Positions 1-37,859 of a stretch of DNA of 64,000 bases are shown here, piece after piece. How positions within the stretch are numbered: the first letter of the stretch is position 1; each line of letters begins with the position of its first letter. A program made the translations under genes and the position numbers. The notes beneath the pieces are model-generated. The model saw only the letters and a program-made list of their open reading frames with translations, made no database searches and was not told the DNA's origin. Source of the DNA: Salminus brasiliensis (taxonomy: Eukaryota > Chordata > Actinopteri > Characiformes > Bryconidae); the NCBI RefSeq assembly GCF_030463535.1, contig NC_132881.1, forward strand, positions 40,459,973-40,523,972, written 5' to 3'.

Positions 1-397
1 TTCTCGACTCTCGACAAGTCGACACAGTCTGAAACACAATGCGGTGGATAGACGAGCCCCACAGTACCACCTCACACTGTGGTGTAGACAGGCCACTACA
101 GGTGGGATGTGTTAACCAAATGTGTTTAAAGTCAAAATCTTATTAACTACATTTACAGTATTTTATCATGTTGTGTACAGTGCAGTTTGACACTAGAAAG
201 TGATTAAGTAGAAGTGTTTGTGTACCATGACTTACTGAATCACACAAAATCAGACAAAACACCGGCTCTATCCTGACTTTGGATCAGTTGGTTGCTAGAC
301 GTTTCGTCATTCCCCAAATGTCAGGATCATGAGATGTGAATTAATTAACACTATGCCTCAGGTGTTTCTGCTATTTCACAACACTGTTGTTGTTTTT

Positions 398-416
398 CCA
401 ATCACGCAGATTAAAA
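398..416 (+). promoter_or_regulatory. Possible core promoter of the upstream secreted-protein gene
   Basis: A CCAAT pentamer at 398-402 and a TTAAAA TATA-like hexamer at 411-416 lie 80-98 nt before the start codon at 496. The spacing to the ATG would give a 5' untranslated leader of roughly 50 nt. The two boxes are closer together than usual, and AT-rich hexamers are common here, so this is a weak positional inference. Confidence 0.25.
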
Positions 417-495
417 GTGCGTGTTTTGGGTTGGTGCGAGCTGTCTTTCATATCAGAGTCTGAGAAAGAAGAGGGTCTACATTCGAACTGCAGTC

Positions 496-562
496 ATGGA
501 CATGAACTTTGCTCTTCAGCTCCTTCTAACTCTGGCTGCACTGATCACATATTCAACAGAGG
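496..562 (+). CDS. Secreted-protein gene exon 1: signal peptide
   Basis: The ATG at 496 opens the first exon, which encodes residues 1-22 and the first base of codon 23. The donor is G|GTAAG at 563. The exon is almost entirely signal peptide. Confidence 0.7.
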
Positions 563-1833
563 GTAAGCTGTGTGACTAACCCAAGACATTACATTGCTTT
601 TAATACAGTTTCTTGTAAAAGTGCAGTCGGCTCTGAGTCTTCTAATGGAGAGTAAACACTTAGGTTTTGGAGCTCATGGTTTTCTAGTATAGCTCTTTAT
701 AAATAAACAGTTGTACTTATTGCTGACTGAGGCTTTAGCACCAGAATCTAAAGCACAGAATTACATTGAGGAGTAAAACGGTTTGCAGATATGCTCTAGA
801 AATAAGCTGGACAGATCTGATGTTGCCACTGCATCGGTACGACAGCACAGGAACCGTAGTCCGCTGTTTATGCAGACTGTGGAATCAGAGCACTGTTGTG
901 CTAGGTCCTTGCATAGGCCACCCTTTACCCAGCTAGCAAAGTTACTACATAATAAAGTTGATCGTAATCTTCAACCATTCGCCCCAGCTCTCTACGCCTA
1001 ATGCTGTGAAAAGTTGGAAACTGGTTATATATATAATTGGTCTGTTCATACTTTTCAAACTCTCTCATGATGCTTCTTTTCATGGTTGTCTTTGCAGCAA
1101 CACACAGCATGACTGAAAAGCTCTCCTATAGCCTATTTTAAACCACAGGTTGAATTAAAAAAACTCTTTACTAAACTTTTAAGTTGAACGGAGTTGTGAC
1201 CATACATCTTTCACAGCTGACCAATAATATGTTTGTTGGATTGTTGTTGTTTTTGTTCTATTTATTATTATAGCTGTTTTCTACTTCAATCAAATACCTT
1301 AAATGCCCCCTGTGGGCATGTCCTTTACTCAATCAGATACACCCATAGAAATGAACAAAAAAAGTGATTGTCTGAAGAAGTGAACTTCAAACTCTTAACA
1401 TGTCCTGGTAGACTGACTAGACCCAGAGAAAGGGGAAACACCTGTGAATTGGCTTTAACCAACCCTGTGCTTTATACGGATCGCTGTTGATCTACTAACA
1501 CATCTGTTGTCCAACAGGGAAAAGTCTGAGAGTGTGTCGCAAGTCTTTGCGCCGTAAGTCTTCAGTACTCTTATTAATATGCATTGTGGTCTGGTTGATG
1601 AGACAAATTCTTTCATTTCTGTTATACACAGTAATGTTTTACTGCAATAAATAATGTATTCATTATAATGATATTTTAATAAATACTCTTATTACTATGG
1701 TACTGTAATTTATCATATATTTATTCATTTTTAATATGTTTTTAATGTTAATGTTTTTGCGTTATTTATTCCTGTGCTTTAGTTTTTTGTCCAAATCTCT
1801 CATTATTGTTGTTGAGAGATGTTATATAGTACA

Positions 1834-1869
<36 letters not shown>

Positions 1870-2711
1870 TTTGGGTTGATCTTTTAGATTACAATAATGT
1901 TTATTACTGTTTTTAAACATATTTAATTATTTGTCACTTTTAGCTGCTGCCTTTGTGGAAATAAATAGAAATGCTCTATAAATAAAAAGTATTATCATTA
2001 TTTTTATTATTATTGTTGTTGTTGTTGTTGGATAATGCTACAATGCAGAATTTGCATATCTTTTTTCATTGGTTCTGAGCAGGACTCAGTAAGCGCCAGA
2101 CATTCCTAGACGGCTCTGCAGTGTTTCCACAGAATGAAGAGCGAGATATGGGGTGTGTCGATTATGAGATCAACAGCACTGTCACTCCGCAACCTGCCCC
2201 GAACCTCCCTATGCGCTGGGTGTACTACCCTCATCCTGTGGCTATATATCTGCCCAAAAACAACACATATGTGTGGCCACATGCGTGGACCCGTCTTCTG
2301 CCTGGGAACTTCAACCTGTCTAAAATCATTAACTCCACACAACGACAACCTCAACTTCGGCCAGTGGTGATCCATGGTAGGACCCTGAGACCTATGAACA
2401 ATGTCCCTCCGGAGCTTGAGGCCTTTCTTAGGGGCAACAGAGTAGGCCAGGGGGGTGTAGCTCCACAAGGCGCACAGCTTGTAGTGGTCAGGCCAGTGAA
2501 CATGATTCAGCTGCCCAGAAGAGGAATGTCTGACTTACTCAATTTAGCTGGACGAATGCCAGAATTTCAGAAGGGAGGAGGTTTTGTCAAAGGTCCTGAT
2601 GTAGCTTCTTCATGGCCTGCATTGCACACACCACCCAGACCCCCGCTGCTATTTGGCCGTGTCTATGGGTACAAATTACCCTACAATGCTTACGCCAAAT
2701 CTTCTACTTAA
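496..2711 (+). CDS. Uncharacterised small secreted protein, three exons
   Basis: Spliced model: 496-562, 1518-1553 and 2083-2711, giving 243 residues. Both introns have GT...AG ends and follow the first base of a codon. Residues 1-22 form a signal peptide: a short polar start, then a Leu/Ala-rich core at about 5-17. A basic stretch (24-39) ends in R-L-S-K-R at 35-39, a likely furin-type processing site with Gln40 next. The rest is rich in Pro, Asn and Arg, with N-glycosylation sequons at Asn65, Asn94, Asn112 and Asn118. There are only two cysteines (29 and 59), one on each side of the cleavage site. No enzyme motif, transmembrane segment or family I recognise is present. The coding signal rests on the long final open exon, the clean splice sites and the signal peptide. 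It is not a typical SCPP gene, whose introns fall between codons. It lies 3 kb upstream of papss1 on the same strand. Confidence 0.7.
1518..1553 (+). CDS. Secreted-protein gene exon 2: 36-nt basic microexon
   Basis: The acceptor ...CCAACAG lies just before 1518 and the donor GTAAGT starts at 1554. The exon is 36 nt and keeps the frame. It encodes a Lys/Arg-rich segment with Cys29 (residues 23-34). Confidence 0.62.
1833..1869 (+). repeat. (AAT)n microsatellite
   Basis: Twelve or so uninterrupted AAT units lie in intron 2 of the secreted-protein gene. A short (TTG)n run at 2013-2030 lies further along the same intron. The rest of the intron is AT-rich with nothing else recognisable. Confidence 0.95.
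2083..2711 (+). CDS. Secreted-protein gene exon 3: mature chain
   Basis: The acceptor ...GAGCAG ends at 2082. The frame runs without a stop to TAA at 2709-2711. It encodes Arg35 to Thr243, including the putative R-L-S-K-R cleavage site, all four sequons and the second cysteine. The opposite strand also has an open frame here, but that one has no splice or signal context. Confidence 0.7.
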
Positions 2712-2826
2712 ACAAGTATTTTCTGCAACTTCTGCCAGTTTGGGCTTGGGTTTTGTCTGTTTTGGGGTATAAATAGCAAATAGTATGATCGCATACATTC
2801 AGGTCATTTAGCACATAACCTTTAAT

Positions 2827-3368
2827 ATACTGATATGCCATAACATTAAAGCCACCTGCCTAATACTGAGTAGGTCCCCCTTGTGCTGCCTTAACAGATG
2901 TGACCATTCAAGGCATGGACTCCACAAGACCTCTAAAGGTGTCCTGTGGTATCTGCCACCAAGACATTGGCAGCAGATCCTTTGAGTCCTGTAAGCTGGG
3001 AGGTGGGGCATCAATTGCATCAATGAGCCTTGGGCGCCCATTACCCTGTCCTGACCAGTTCACCAGTTGTCCTTTCTTGGAGCACTTTTGGTAGGTACTG
3101 ACCACTGCACACAAGCAAAAACAAAACAAAACAAAGATCTGCCTAAAGTTTTGAAGATGTTCACAGTCACAGTTTGGTCCTTGTCCTTGTAAAAGTAGCT
3201 TAGATCCTTACGCATGGTCATTATTCCTACTTTTTACACGTCACCTTTAAAAACTGCACTTGCTGCCTAATATGTAGATCCCATTCCTGGACAGGTGTCA
3301 TTATAATGAGACGGACAATGTTTTTCATGTCAACTGTAAGTGGTTTTAATGTTATGGCTGATCTGTGA
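2827..3368 (-). mobile_element. Tc1/mariner internal-deletion derivative (copy A)
   Basis: The terminal inverted repeats of about 24 nt centre on GCCATAACATTAAA (2836-2849) and its complement near 3345-3358. Read on the minus strand, the interior encodes a transposase N-terminal piece (YQKCSKK ... GRPRLIDA). This is joined directly to a C-terminal piece (SLQDSKDLL ... TFRGLVESMP). The DDE catalytic core is absent, so the copy could move only with transposase supplied in trans. The same junction is seen near 46.9 kb and 52.7 kb. Confidence 0.85.
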
Positions 3369-3438
3369 ATCTAGGCACACCTACTTTCCCACACTTTTGA
3401 AATCTACTTTTTTGCTCTTATAAGAAAGTGGATTTGTT

Positions 3439-3690
3439 TAAAATCAAATCAAATCAAATTTTATTTGTCACATACATAGTAATACACAGTATAACTTGCA
3501 GTGAAATGTTTTTTTGACAGTCTGCCCACATCAAAGCTATTCAATAAGATCTAAATTTAAACTAAACCTTAACTTAATGAAATAAAGTGCAAAAGTGCAA
3601 CAACAACAAAAAATTTATAGATATATAGAAATATAAGATAAGACAAAAAAACAGAAGTTGAACAGAATAAATAGGTTCATATTTAACATT
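3439..3690 (-). mobile_element. Retroposon 3' end with (AAATC)n tail
   Basis: A run of AAATC pentamers at about 3440-3456 is followed by TTTTATTTGTCACATACA. This is the reversed 3' end of a common fish retroposon that reads ...GTGACAAATAAAATTTGATTTG. The body continues as degraded A-rich sequence to about 3690. It is a 5'-truncated, minus-oriented fragment. Family assignment is from memory. Confidence 0.7.
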
Positions 3691-4635
3691 TATACAAATG
3701 GATAAAACTGGTCTTCTGGCACAAAAGATGCTCTGTAAATTACATTAAGCGAGATTTGTCCATATTAAAGTGTATTTTGGCATTAAAGATCAAGGCACTG
3801 CCACTCTTCACTCCATGTGCATTATCAACAGCTGCCGACTCACCACATATTAACCATAGCAGCAGAAATTATTTTTTTAATTACAAATTTAATTCTTAAA
3901 ATCTAACCAAAATATCTCTGTACTTAATTGTATCTGTATATTTGCTGCATATAGTTGTAAAGTTTGTTTTTCACTTCAAAAGTCACTTTCATGATTACAG
4001 AGTATTTGTGAGGATGCTAACATTAATGGGCAATCAGCTTGCTTTACATCTGTAATCACTGCTTTCTGGCTTCTGTACTTCACATGTATTAATAAATGCA
4101 TGGCAAATTCTAATTTTATTTGACCAATGTCAGTTTGTTCAGTTTTTCTGTTGTTGGGAAACACTGGGCATGTTGTCACAGTGCTATTTTGTGAAATTCC
4201 ATGCCAGGGCTTTATATATTTACATATTAAATGCACAATATGTAATATTTTGGTTGGCTTAAAAGAAAACAATAATGTCAAGTAATAATATGTAGGATGG
4301 GTTATAGGGCATTAGTTAAATCATTGAACAAAAGCAGATTTTAGTATTGCCCTGTTCTCTGTTAGTAAAACTCCTTTATACCCAAAAGGAAGCTTTAATG
4401 ATGTTCTTGATCAGATCTGTACATTTCATTATGGACGTTTTTCCACAGTTTCACAGTAAACAACGGATTTAGTTTATAAACTAAGAGTTTTTATTTAATT
4501 GTTGAGATGTGAACCTAGTCGTTTATATTTATATCAAGGTTTGATGAGAAATGGTTCGAACTTACTAACTTTTTACCCTGGTGGTGATAGAGGAACCAAG
4601 GGCCTGAGAGCCTACCACATAAATATTCCCATTTT
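3691..4635. other. Intergenic stretch, no gene seen
   Basis: AT-rich sequence containing scattered stops in all frames. I see no gene, RNA or recognised repeat in it. Confidence 0.6.
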
Positions 4636-4720
4636 CAGAATCAGAATCAGAATCAGAATCAGAAATACTTTATTGATCCCAGGAGGGAAATTACAGTTGT
4701 TACAGCTGCAACCGGGGTTG
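4636..4720 (-). mobile_element. LINE-type 3' tail with (AGAATC)n
   Basis: Four AGAATC units lead into AAATACTTTATTGATCCC and AGGAGGGAAATT. Reversed, this is the familiar fish LINE 3' end ...GGGATCAATAAAGTATTTCTGATTC. It is 5'-truncated and minus-oriented. Confidence 0.75.
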
Positions 4721-4728
4721 TGTAAGGG

Positions 4729-4730
<2 letters not shown>

Positions 4731-4763
<33 letters not shown>
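4731..4763 (+). repeat. (AT)n microsatellite
   Basis: A continuous AT run of about 33 nt lies between two retroposon tails. Confidence 0.95.
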
Positions 4764-4765
<2 letters not shown>

Positions 4766-4850
4766 ATAAGATAAGATTAGTCCTTTATTAGTCCCACAGT
4801 GGGGAAATTCCCAGTGTAACAGCAGAAAGGGATAGCAAGACACTCAGTTA
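4764..4850 (-). mobile_element. LINE-type 3' tail with (GATAA)n
   Basis: GATAAGATAAGATTAG is followed by TCCTTTATTAGTCCCACAGT and GGGGAAATT. The minus-strand reading ...AATTTCCCCACTGTGGGAC is a standard fish LINE 3' terminus. The 5' part is missing. Confidence 0.75.
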
Positions 4851-4881
4851 CAAAAATTTGGATAAATATATATATTATATA

Positions 4882-5165
4882 GTCAAGTCAAGTCAAGTCA
4901 AATTTATTTGTATAGCACTTTTTACAACTGTTGTCGTCACAAAGCAGCTTTACATAATTAGTACTTAATAAAGGACAGAGACAGAGAAGAAAGAAGGAAT
5001 AACATGAAGCGTCAAAGACCCCCGTGAGCAGCCAGCGGCGACAGTGGCAAGGAAAAACTCCCTCAGAGCTGAAGGAAGAAACCTTGGGAGGAACCAAGGC
5101 TCACAAGGGGGACCTGACCCATCCTCCTCTGGCCAGACTATTTAAACATTAATGATAAAAATGAC
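4882..5165 (-). mobile_element. Retroposon 3' end with (CAAGT)n tail
   Basis: Four CAAGT units at 4882-4901 lead into CAAATTTATTTGTATAGCAC. A 230-nt body follows, containing AAGGAAAAACTCCCTCAGAG and TTGGGAGGAACCAAGGCTCA, a dispersed repeat I recognise from fish genomes. It is minus-oriented. Confidence 0.7.
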
Positions 5166-5174
5166 CAAAGCAGA

Positions 5175-5242
5175 TACAACACAAAGTTAATAGTGGTTAA
5201 CTTTGTGTTGTATATCATAGTGTTATATATTATACACTATGA
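5175..5242. repeat. Two back-to-back perfect hairpins
   Basis: Hairpin 1 has perfect 16-bp arms at 5175-5190 and 5197-5212 with a 6-nt loop. Hairpin 2 has perfect 9-bp arms at 5215-5223 and 5234-5242. No known RNA family is recognised. Confidence 0.85.
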
Positions 5243-5466
5243 AATAAACACTCTATAAAAATAATCAAATACATTTTAAACACATAGAGAAAAAGGAAAA
5301 AAGAAAAACTTGAAATGTAAATATATATAAATTATATGATTTTTAGTAAAGTGGTGACTTGGCTGAGTTTAAGATTAGTAAATTTATTGGGGGCGCAGTC
5401 TGCCCTGCTGCACCTCTCCCCCTACAGTGTGGAGGTTATGGTAAACACGGCTGAATGCCTCCCTGT

Positions 5467-5485
5467 GTCACTAGATGGCAGTAGA
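5467..5485 (+). promoter_or_regulatory. CTCF-like motif upstream of papss1
   Basis: TCACTAGATGGCAGTAGAG matches the CTCF core (CCASYAGRKGGCRS) well. It lies about 220 nt before the papss1 start codon, in the GC-richer promoter zone. Confidence 0.45.
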
Positions 5486-5526
5486 GTGCACGCGACCTCC
5501 TGGTTTCCTGTGACGCAGGGCCCAAA

Positions 5527-5557
5527 GCCGCCGCCGCCGCCGCCGCCGCTGCTGCTG
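5527..5557 (+). repeat. (CCG)n/(CTG)n trinucleotide run in papss1 promoter/5'UTR
   Basis: Seven or so CCG units followed by three CTG units lie 130-160 nt before the papss1 ATG. The surrounding 5380-5760 is distinctly richer in G+C and CpG than its flanks and has no TATA box, consistent with a housekeeping-type promoter. Confidence 0.9.
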
Positions 5558-5688
5558 TCTGTCCGAGCTGTCCGGCTTCCACCATCCATCCATAACAGCC
5601 GGTTTCACAGAGTGTTTTGCTCTACAAAGCTGCTCGTTTTTCAGTCCTGCGTGCATCGTTTTTGTTCTGCGTGACAAATCCAACAGGC

Positions 5689-33114
<27,426 letters not shown>

Positions 33115-33846
33115 GTAACTTCCCAGGTGGGGAGATGCAAGTGTTTCATCAAATTTCATTTAAAAACAATGAAAAAAGACAAAACAAGGGGGGTGGGGGG
33201 CAGTTAAGGTGTCAGTGGTCAAACGCAGGGACCACCCAAAAAAAACAAATGAACAAAAACTTGTGAAACTGTTTTGCTGCGAGTTGTGTTTGGAATTGTA
33301 TCTTGTTACTTGCAGAACACACAAAACTCTGGCTCATCAAGTTACTGTCTGTTTTTACTGTTTCGAGTCTTACGAGGTTTTTTTATGTATTTTGCGTAAC
33401 TTATTAACTGCAAGAGGCAAATTTGATCATGTTTTAAAAGTGGCTTTAACGATTTCAAGGAGTAGTTCAGTGCGAAATCTGATTAACATGATTTCTCACT
33501 TAACTGTGACGCAGTGGGTCAGCCAACTTTCTTTGATATCTGAAGTTTGCGTCTTTGTTTTGGAACAGAAGGTGCTAGGCTAACGTCACTAACAAGCACT
33601 GGACTTTGACTAGTCACCAATCTCATCTCTGCGGCCTCCAAAATCAACTCTTAAGCCTCTCGATATGCATAGAGATCTTTATTTGGCCTGTGCAGACAAA
33701 GAAATGTGATTTAGAACACACTGACTTACTTTAGTCTACAAACATAAAAAAAACAAAACAAAAAAAAACTGCAGAGCTGAATTGTGGGACAGCTATTGAG
33801 TGAGTATCCAATAGCCCCAATAATTTAATTTGTATTTTTTAAAGCA

Positions 33847-33852
33847 AATAAA
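33847..33852 (+). terminator. papss1: Candidate polyadenylation signal, proximal
   Basis: AATAAA 733 nt after the papss1 stop codon. Confidence 0.5.
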
Positions 33853-34039
33853 TTAAGAATTTGGTATGTATTTATCTATGAAATTCACTTGGAGACAGTC
33901 CAAGTCCAGTGTTTGTTAGCAACGTTAGCCTAGCATCTCCCATTCTACACTAAAGGAGCACACTTCAGATATCAAACACGTCTTGGCTGATTCATCATGG
34001 TATACAGATTTTCTTTAGTGCTGAACTACTTCTTTATAA

Positions 34040-34175
34040 AGTGGTTCTCATGCCCGGCCCTTAACTTTTTCCCTGCTCTGTCACCTGATTCACTGGATCA
34101 GTAGAGCAGAGACCACGCTGAGATGTGCTGGACAGAGTGCACGCCAGAAATGCGGTTTGAGAACCACTGGGTTGC
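34040..34175. mobile_element. Palindromic MITE-like repeat
   Basis: AGTGGTTCTCA at the left and TGAGAACCACT at the right are inverted terminal copies about 125 nt apart. The interior has the CACCTGATTCA motif seen at 19.2 kb. Confidence 0.6.
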
Positions 34176-35048
34176 TTGAAAGAAAATGAAAAATCAGATG
34201 AATTCTAAGCTGTTATACAGTCAAGAAATGTGTTTTATCATTATAAGTGTGAAGCGTATGTGGTGAGAATCTCCCTAATTTTCACAAAAACTGTGACTAA
34301 AAGATTGCTACTGTAAAATATTCTACGGTTATGAGGCATGTTTTTCAAATGCCTTTGATGAATCATTAAAGTGCTGGATGATACGGTGCATCCTGCAGTG
34401 TATTAATTCTTGAAATTGGGCCCGGCTGCCTTAATAATTACAACCTTTCGTCTGTAATAGTTGCACAGACTCGGTCGAAATCAGCATCTGAACTTGAAAA
34501 CATCTGGTTCCTCAGTTACTTCCTTTGGGTTATTTGTCATATGACCTCATCAGAAAAAATGGCCCGTGGTTTGTTTCTCTGTTCTCTAACTGTATGTTCC
34601 TTGGTGATATATGTCTAATGTACATGTTGGAAGCACCTAGCTCTTTTTTCTGTATTACTCTCACATGGTCATGCAAGCTTTGGAGTGAAATGTCTTTAAT
34701 GATGTGAATTCAAACCTTGTGAGGTCAGTCAGCTGTTCGGTTCAAAAGCCTTTACTAAAATCTGACCGTTACATTCATTTCACCCCTTTTTAGTTAGTAT
34801 TTACATAGCATTTTGGGAAGCGCAGGTGTTTTTCCAGACTTTTTGGGACAGGTGGCTATGAACCTGTGTGATGGTGACTTATTTTTATTATTTAAGTCTT
34901 ATTTGTTTTGTTTTTTTGTTGTTTTATTTTAGATTTTATTGTTTTGGTTCTTAGTGGTCTATAATGCCTGTGTTAGCCTCTCATTTTGAACCTGTTTATT
35001 TAAACTTTCTTATTTTTGCCGTATTGTCTTTGTTACTACAGTGTCTTC

Positions 35049-35054
35049 AATAAA
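35049..35054 (+). terminator. papss1: Candidate polyadenylation signal, distal
   Basis: AATAAA in a context of TTTGTTACTACAGTGTCTTC, followed by moderately T-rich sequence, about 1.9 kb after the stop codon. Confidence 0.4.
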
Positions 35055-35269
35055 CCATTCCTGAGCAAACTGACCAGGTTGGACACTGTGTTTAATACCA
35101 TTAGGAGACCAAAAGTACTGTTTACAGAAGAATTAGACCTGACCAGTTCGCACAAGACAAGAAATCTCAGTATAATCTTGCCTTTTCAATTTTATGCTCA
35201 ACAATAGTAGCAAACAAGACCATTACTATCCACTGCCGAGTTACGCAGAGGAAGCCATTACATCTTATC

Positions 35270-35400
35270 TAGCTTTGAGTTTGGATCGCTGGCTGGATAT
35301 ACTTGGAGCACTGAGTGATTAGGGGGTCAAACTGCCAATCTCCTGGTGATTGGGCCGCTTAGATGGCTGCGCCAGTGAGGAGCCACTAAATGCCTCCGTG
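35270..35400 (-). mobile_element. tRNA-derived SINE fragment
   Basis: The minus strand reads GGCGCAGCCATCTAAGCGG followed by AGATTGGCAGTTTGACCCCC, resembling tRNA A and B boxes. It is a degraded 5' part only. Confidence 0.45.
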
Positions 35401-35784
35401 ATAAAGGAGAAAATAGAAACTCCTTTTCTGCTGGATTTCATTTAATAACCCTGATGTTTAGCTGGTGTTCCTGGCTTGTTTTATAGCAATTACAAGTTAG
35501 CAGTGCAACTTTAGGTAAATTTCTCCAATGTAGATCACTGTTTAGTTTAAAAGCTGACCATGAAGATTATAAAACAGATACCAGAAAATTCTAATTCAAT
35601 GCTGCACTTTCAAACTCATTATTTTCAATGGGATACAGACATGGATTTGCGTTGCCTGGAGTCCACTTTGGCAGATGCACAGAGTTATAAAATTCTAATA
35701 TGGGTGTTTCAGGTAGTTCCCTTCAATATGGAGAAAAAGCTTATCTATTTCTGAACTTGGGCTGTACAAAACCAGTCTAAAAAC

Positions 35785-36055
35785 TAGGGCTGCACGATAT
35801 ATGGTTTCAGCATTGCAGTGTGTGTATGTGCCATAGTTACATCACAGAACATGTAATGTCAGGTGCAGTGTCAAATATAGCTGTAGACTATAGCTGCCCA
35901 ATACCGTTTATTTTACTCCGATCTTGGGTACACAGAGTGCATTATTATTATGACATGCTGGATCATTAACTTTTGGTAAAATCTGGTAAAAAGAATCCTG
36001 TATTTTTTAAGTATTGCAATAAAAATCTCAGAACAACTAATATCATTCAGCCCCA
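35785..36055 (+). mobile_element. hAT-like miniature element
   Basis: The ends TAGGGCTGCACGATAT and ATATCATTCAGCCCCA are imperfect inverted repeats of the hAT type. The flanking 8-mers CTAAAAAC and CTGAAAAA are partly matching, as expected for an old target duplication. The interior matches the interrupted copy at 27 kb. Confidence 0.7.
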
Positions 36056-36794
36056 CTGAAAAATCTACTTTGACCTATTGGGAAAGGTTTAGCATGGAAG
36101 CAGGTTTTGGCCCAAGCTAGTCTTCCTGGTTTGTAGTTACCAGCATTTAAGCTAGCTTAAAAAAAAAACAACAACAAAAAAAAAAACATCCCTCGCCACT
36201 GAGAGCACCTCCCACTTTTGCTTCGCACAATGCATTTAGTGTGAAAACAGCTTTAGTCATTGTCTGGGTTGTGTATGCTAAAGCACACTGGACTCACTGG
36301 CTGTCTCTTTTTAAATAATACAATACCAGAACACTACAAGATCCTCCTGGGGTCCGTCAAAGGGACTGATGTGGTGGATTCGGACAGGACTAATCACTGA
36401 GAAATATCCATAGTGATTAAAGCACCCCAATTCCTCATGTTAACAACTCATCTGAATGATCCTCACAGCTGAACGATTGTTCCTCTGTCTGCAGTGATTT
36501 TCAAAAGTAAAGACTTTCTCTAATTCTCTGATTCCTGCTTTCTGCCCAATCCCCAAACCCTGCATTCTTTAACAGAGCTGTGTTCAACTGCTATAGACAC
36601 TCAGATGCTGCACTGTAGCTATATTAGCCCGAGCAATATTAACTTCCTTCACACACACACATACACACTGACTCCACGCAGCTGGTTCCCAGATGCCTCA
36701 TTCAGGGCCTTGTGAAAGTGGAAGACGCGGAGATCACTCCGTGCCCTTTCACCACTCACCCTGCCTCTCCTTTCAATCTCACTCTGAGATGTAA

Positions 36795-37235
36795 CGTCCA
36801 AACCTGTCAGCTGCCCTGTTCTTGTTTTTTTTTCTTTCTTTTTTTTGCGGGGAGGGGGGGTCAGATCTTTTTCAGTCCCTAATGGTAATCAAGCATGGAC
36901 GCTGGTAGCACTTCAAAAGAAGGGCAACTTCAGTTTGAAAAATGAAGGAACGTGTAGGTAGAAGGTTGTGTTCCCTATAGTACCTAAGCTACTGGCTTTA
37001 ATCCCCCCATATGCTGTATTGAGCCTGGATCTGGAGTGGACACTGTGTGCCTTCATGCAGGTTATCTAAAGACGGCACAGTGCTGCTTCTTCTTTTCTGC
37101 CAACGCCAAGAACAGTCAAAGAGTGGGTTCTTTGAAAAAAATTTGCTCATTTTTTCTGCAGTTTTCTACACAATTTTGCTCATTTCCAATCCCACCCCAG
37201 GATTACACAAGGCTACCAACACCGGGAGAGTGAAG
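36795..37235 (+). repeat. Local duplication, copy 1
   Basis: It contains, in order, AACCTG..., a poly-T tract, CAGTCCCTAATGGTAATCAA, GGATCTGGAGTGGACACTGT, CCTTCATGCAGGTTATCTAA and CCAATCCCACCCCAGGAT. The same blocks recur 2 kb downstream. Confidence 0.7.
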
Positions 37236-37264
37236 GCTGGCACGTGCTTACTCCAAAACATGCG

Positions 37265-37545
37265 TAGCCAGCTACTCACTTCTTGTCAAATTGCCGCTAA
37301 GCTAACGCAACATCATCAGATTTTTCAATGTTCTTGGAAGAGAGCGTTAATTGCCAGTTCTGTTACGTCAGCTAACAGACGTCCACTCTGGCTCAGTGCT
37401 GGGACAGAGCAAGGGCCATCCGACCCACCTAGAGACAGAAAAGTCAATTATGCTGTCTGGAACTCCCAGCCACAGATGAATGTGGCAGCACTGGGGATCG
37501 ATGATGGTCCTGATCTCCCAGTGATAGAGATGGGGTTTTGACGTA
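37265..37545 (+). repeat. Dispersed repeat with GCCGCTAAGCTAACG motif (copy 1)
   Basis: Shares TTGCCGCTAAGCTAACGC, TACGTCAGCTAACAG and CAATTATGCTGTCTGGAACT with 49.3-49.57 kb and, more weakly, 55.06-55.24 kb. It is open in one frame for 164 codons, but this follows from the repeat and is not gene-like. Confidence 0.6.
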
Positions 37546-37859
37546 AATAACATTTGGGAGAAGGACCATGCCCAAACTCCTCCTCTCTGTTATTATACCC
37601 TGTAAAACCACTCCTCTTTCCTCACCTTTCTCGCGAAAAATGCTCGGTCTTTGGTTCAAGTCCCATCACCTGAAGCCACCCAGAACTCCAGCCCAAGTTT
37701 CTTCAGTTTCCTTCTGTTGCCTCAGCCCACAGCGAGCATGGTCCGCACTTCACAAACCAACACTTAGATGGCTGCGCCACTTTTATTGCTCATAAAATGA
37801 CCATTCCCAAACTACTTTCCTACATAGCCAACAACATGACTTCTACAAAGACACACATC

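Larger units (their letters stand above)
33115..35070 (+). other. papss1: papss1 3' untranslated region and immediate flank
   Basis: No coding potential is seen. Two AATAAA signals (33847-33852 and 35049-35054) could end the transcript, giving 3' UTRs of roughly 0.75 or 1.95 kb. A MITE-like repeat lies at 34040-34175. Which end is used cannot be told from sequence. Confidence 0.55.

Noticed and set aside
2106..2468. 120-codon minus-strand frame
   Set aside because: It is a shadow of exon 3 of the secreted-protein gene, where the plus strand has splice sites and a signal peptide.
496..2711. SCPP (tooth/bone matrix) gene
   Set aside because: SCPP introns fall between codons and the proteins are acidic or Pro/Gln-rich with Ser-x-Glu sites. 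Here introns split codons after the first base, and the protein is basic.
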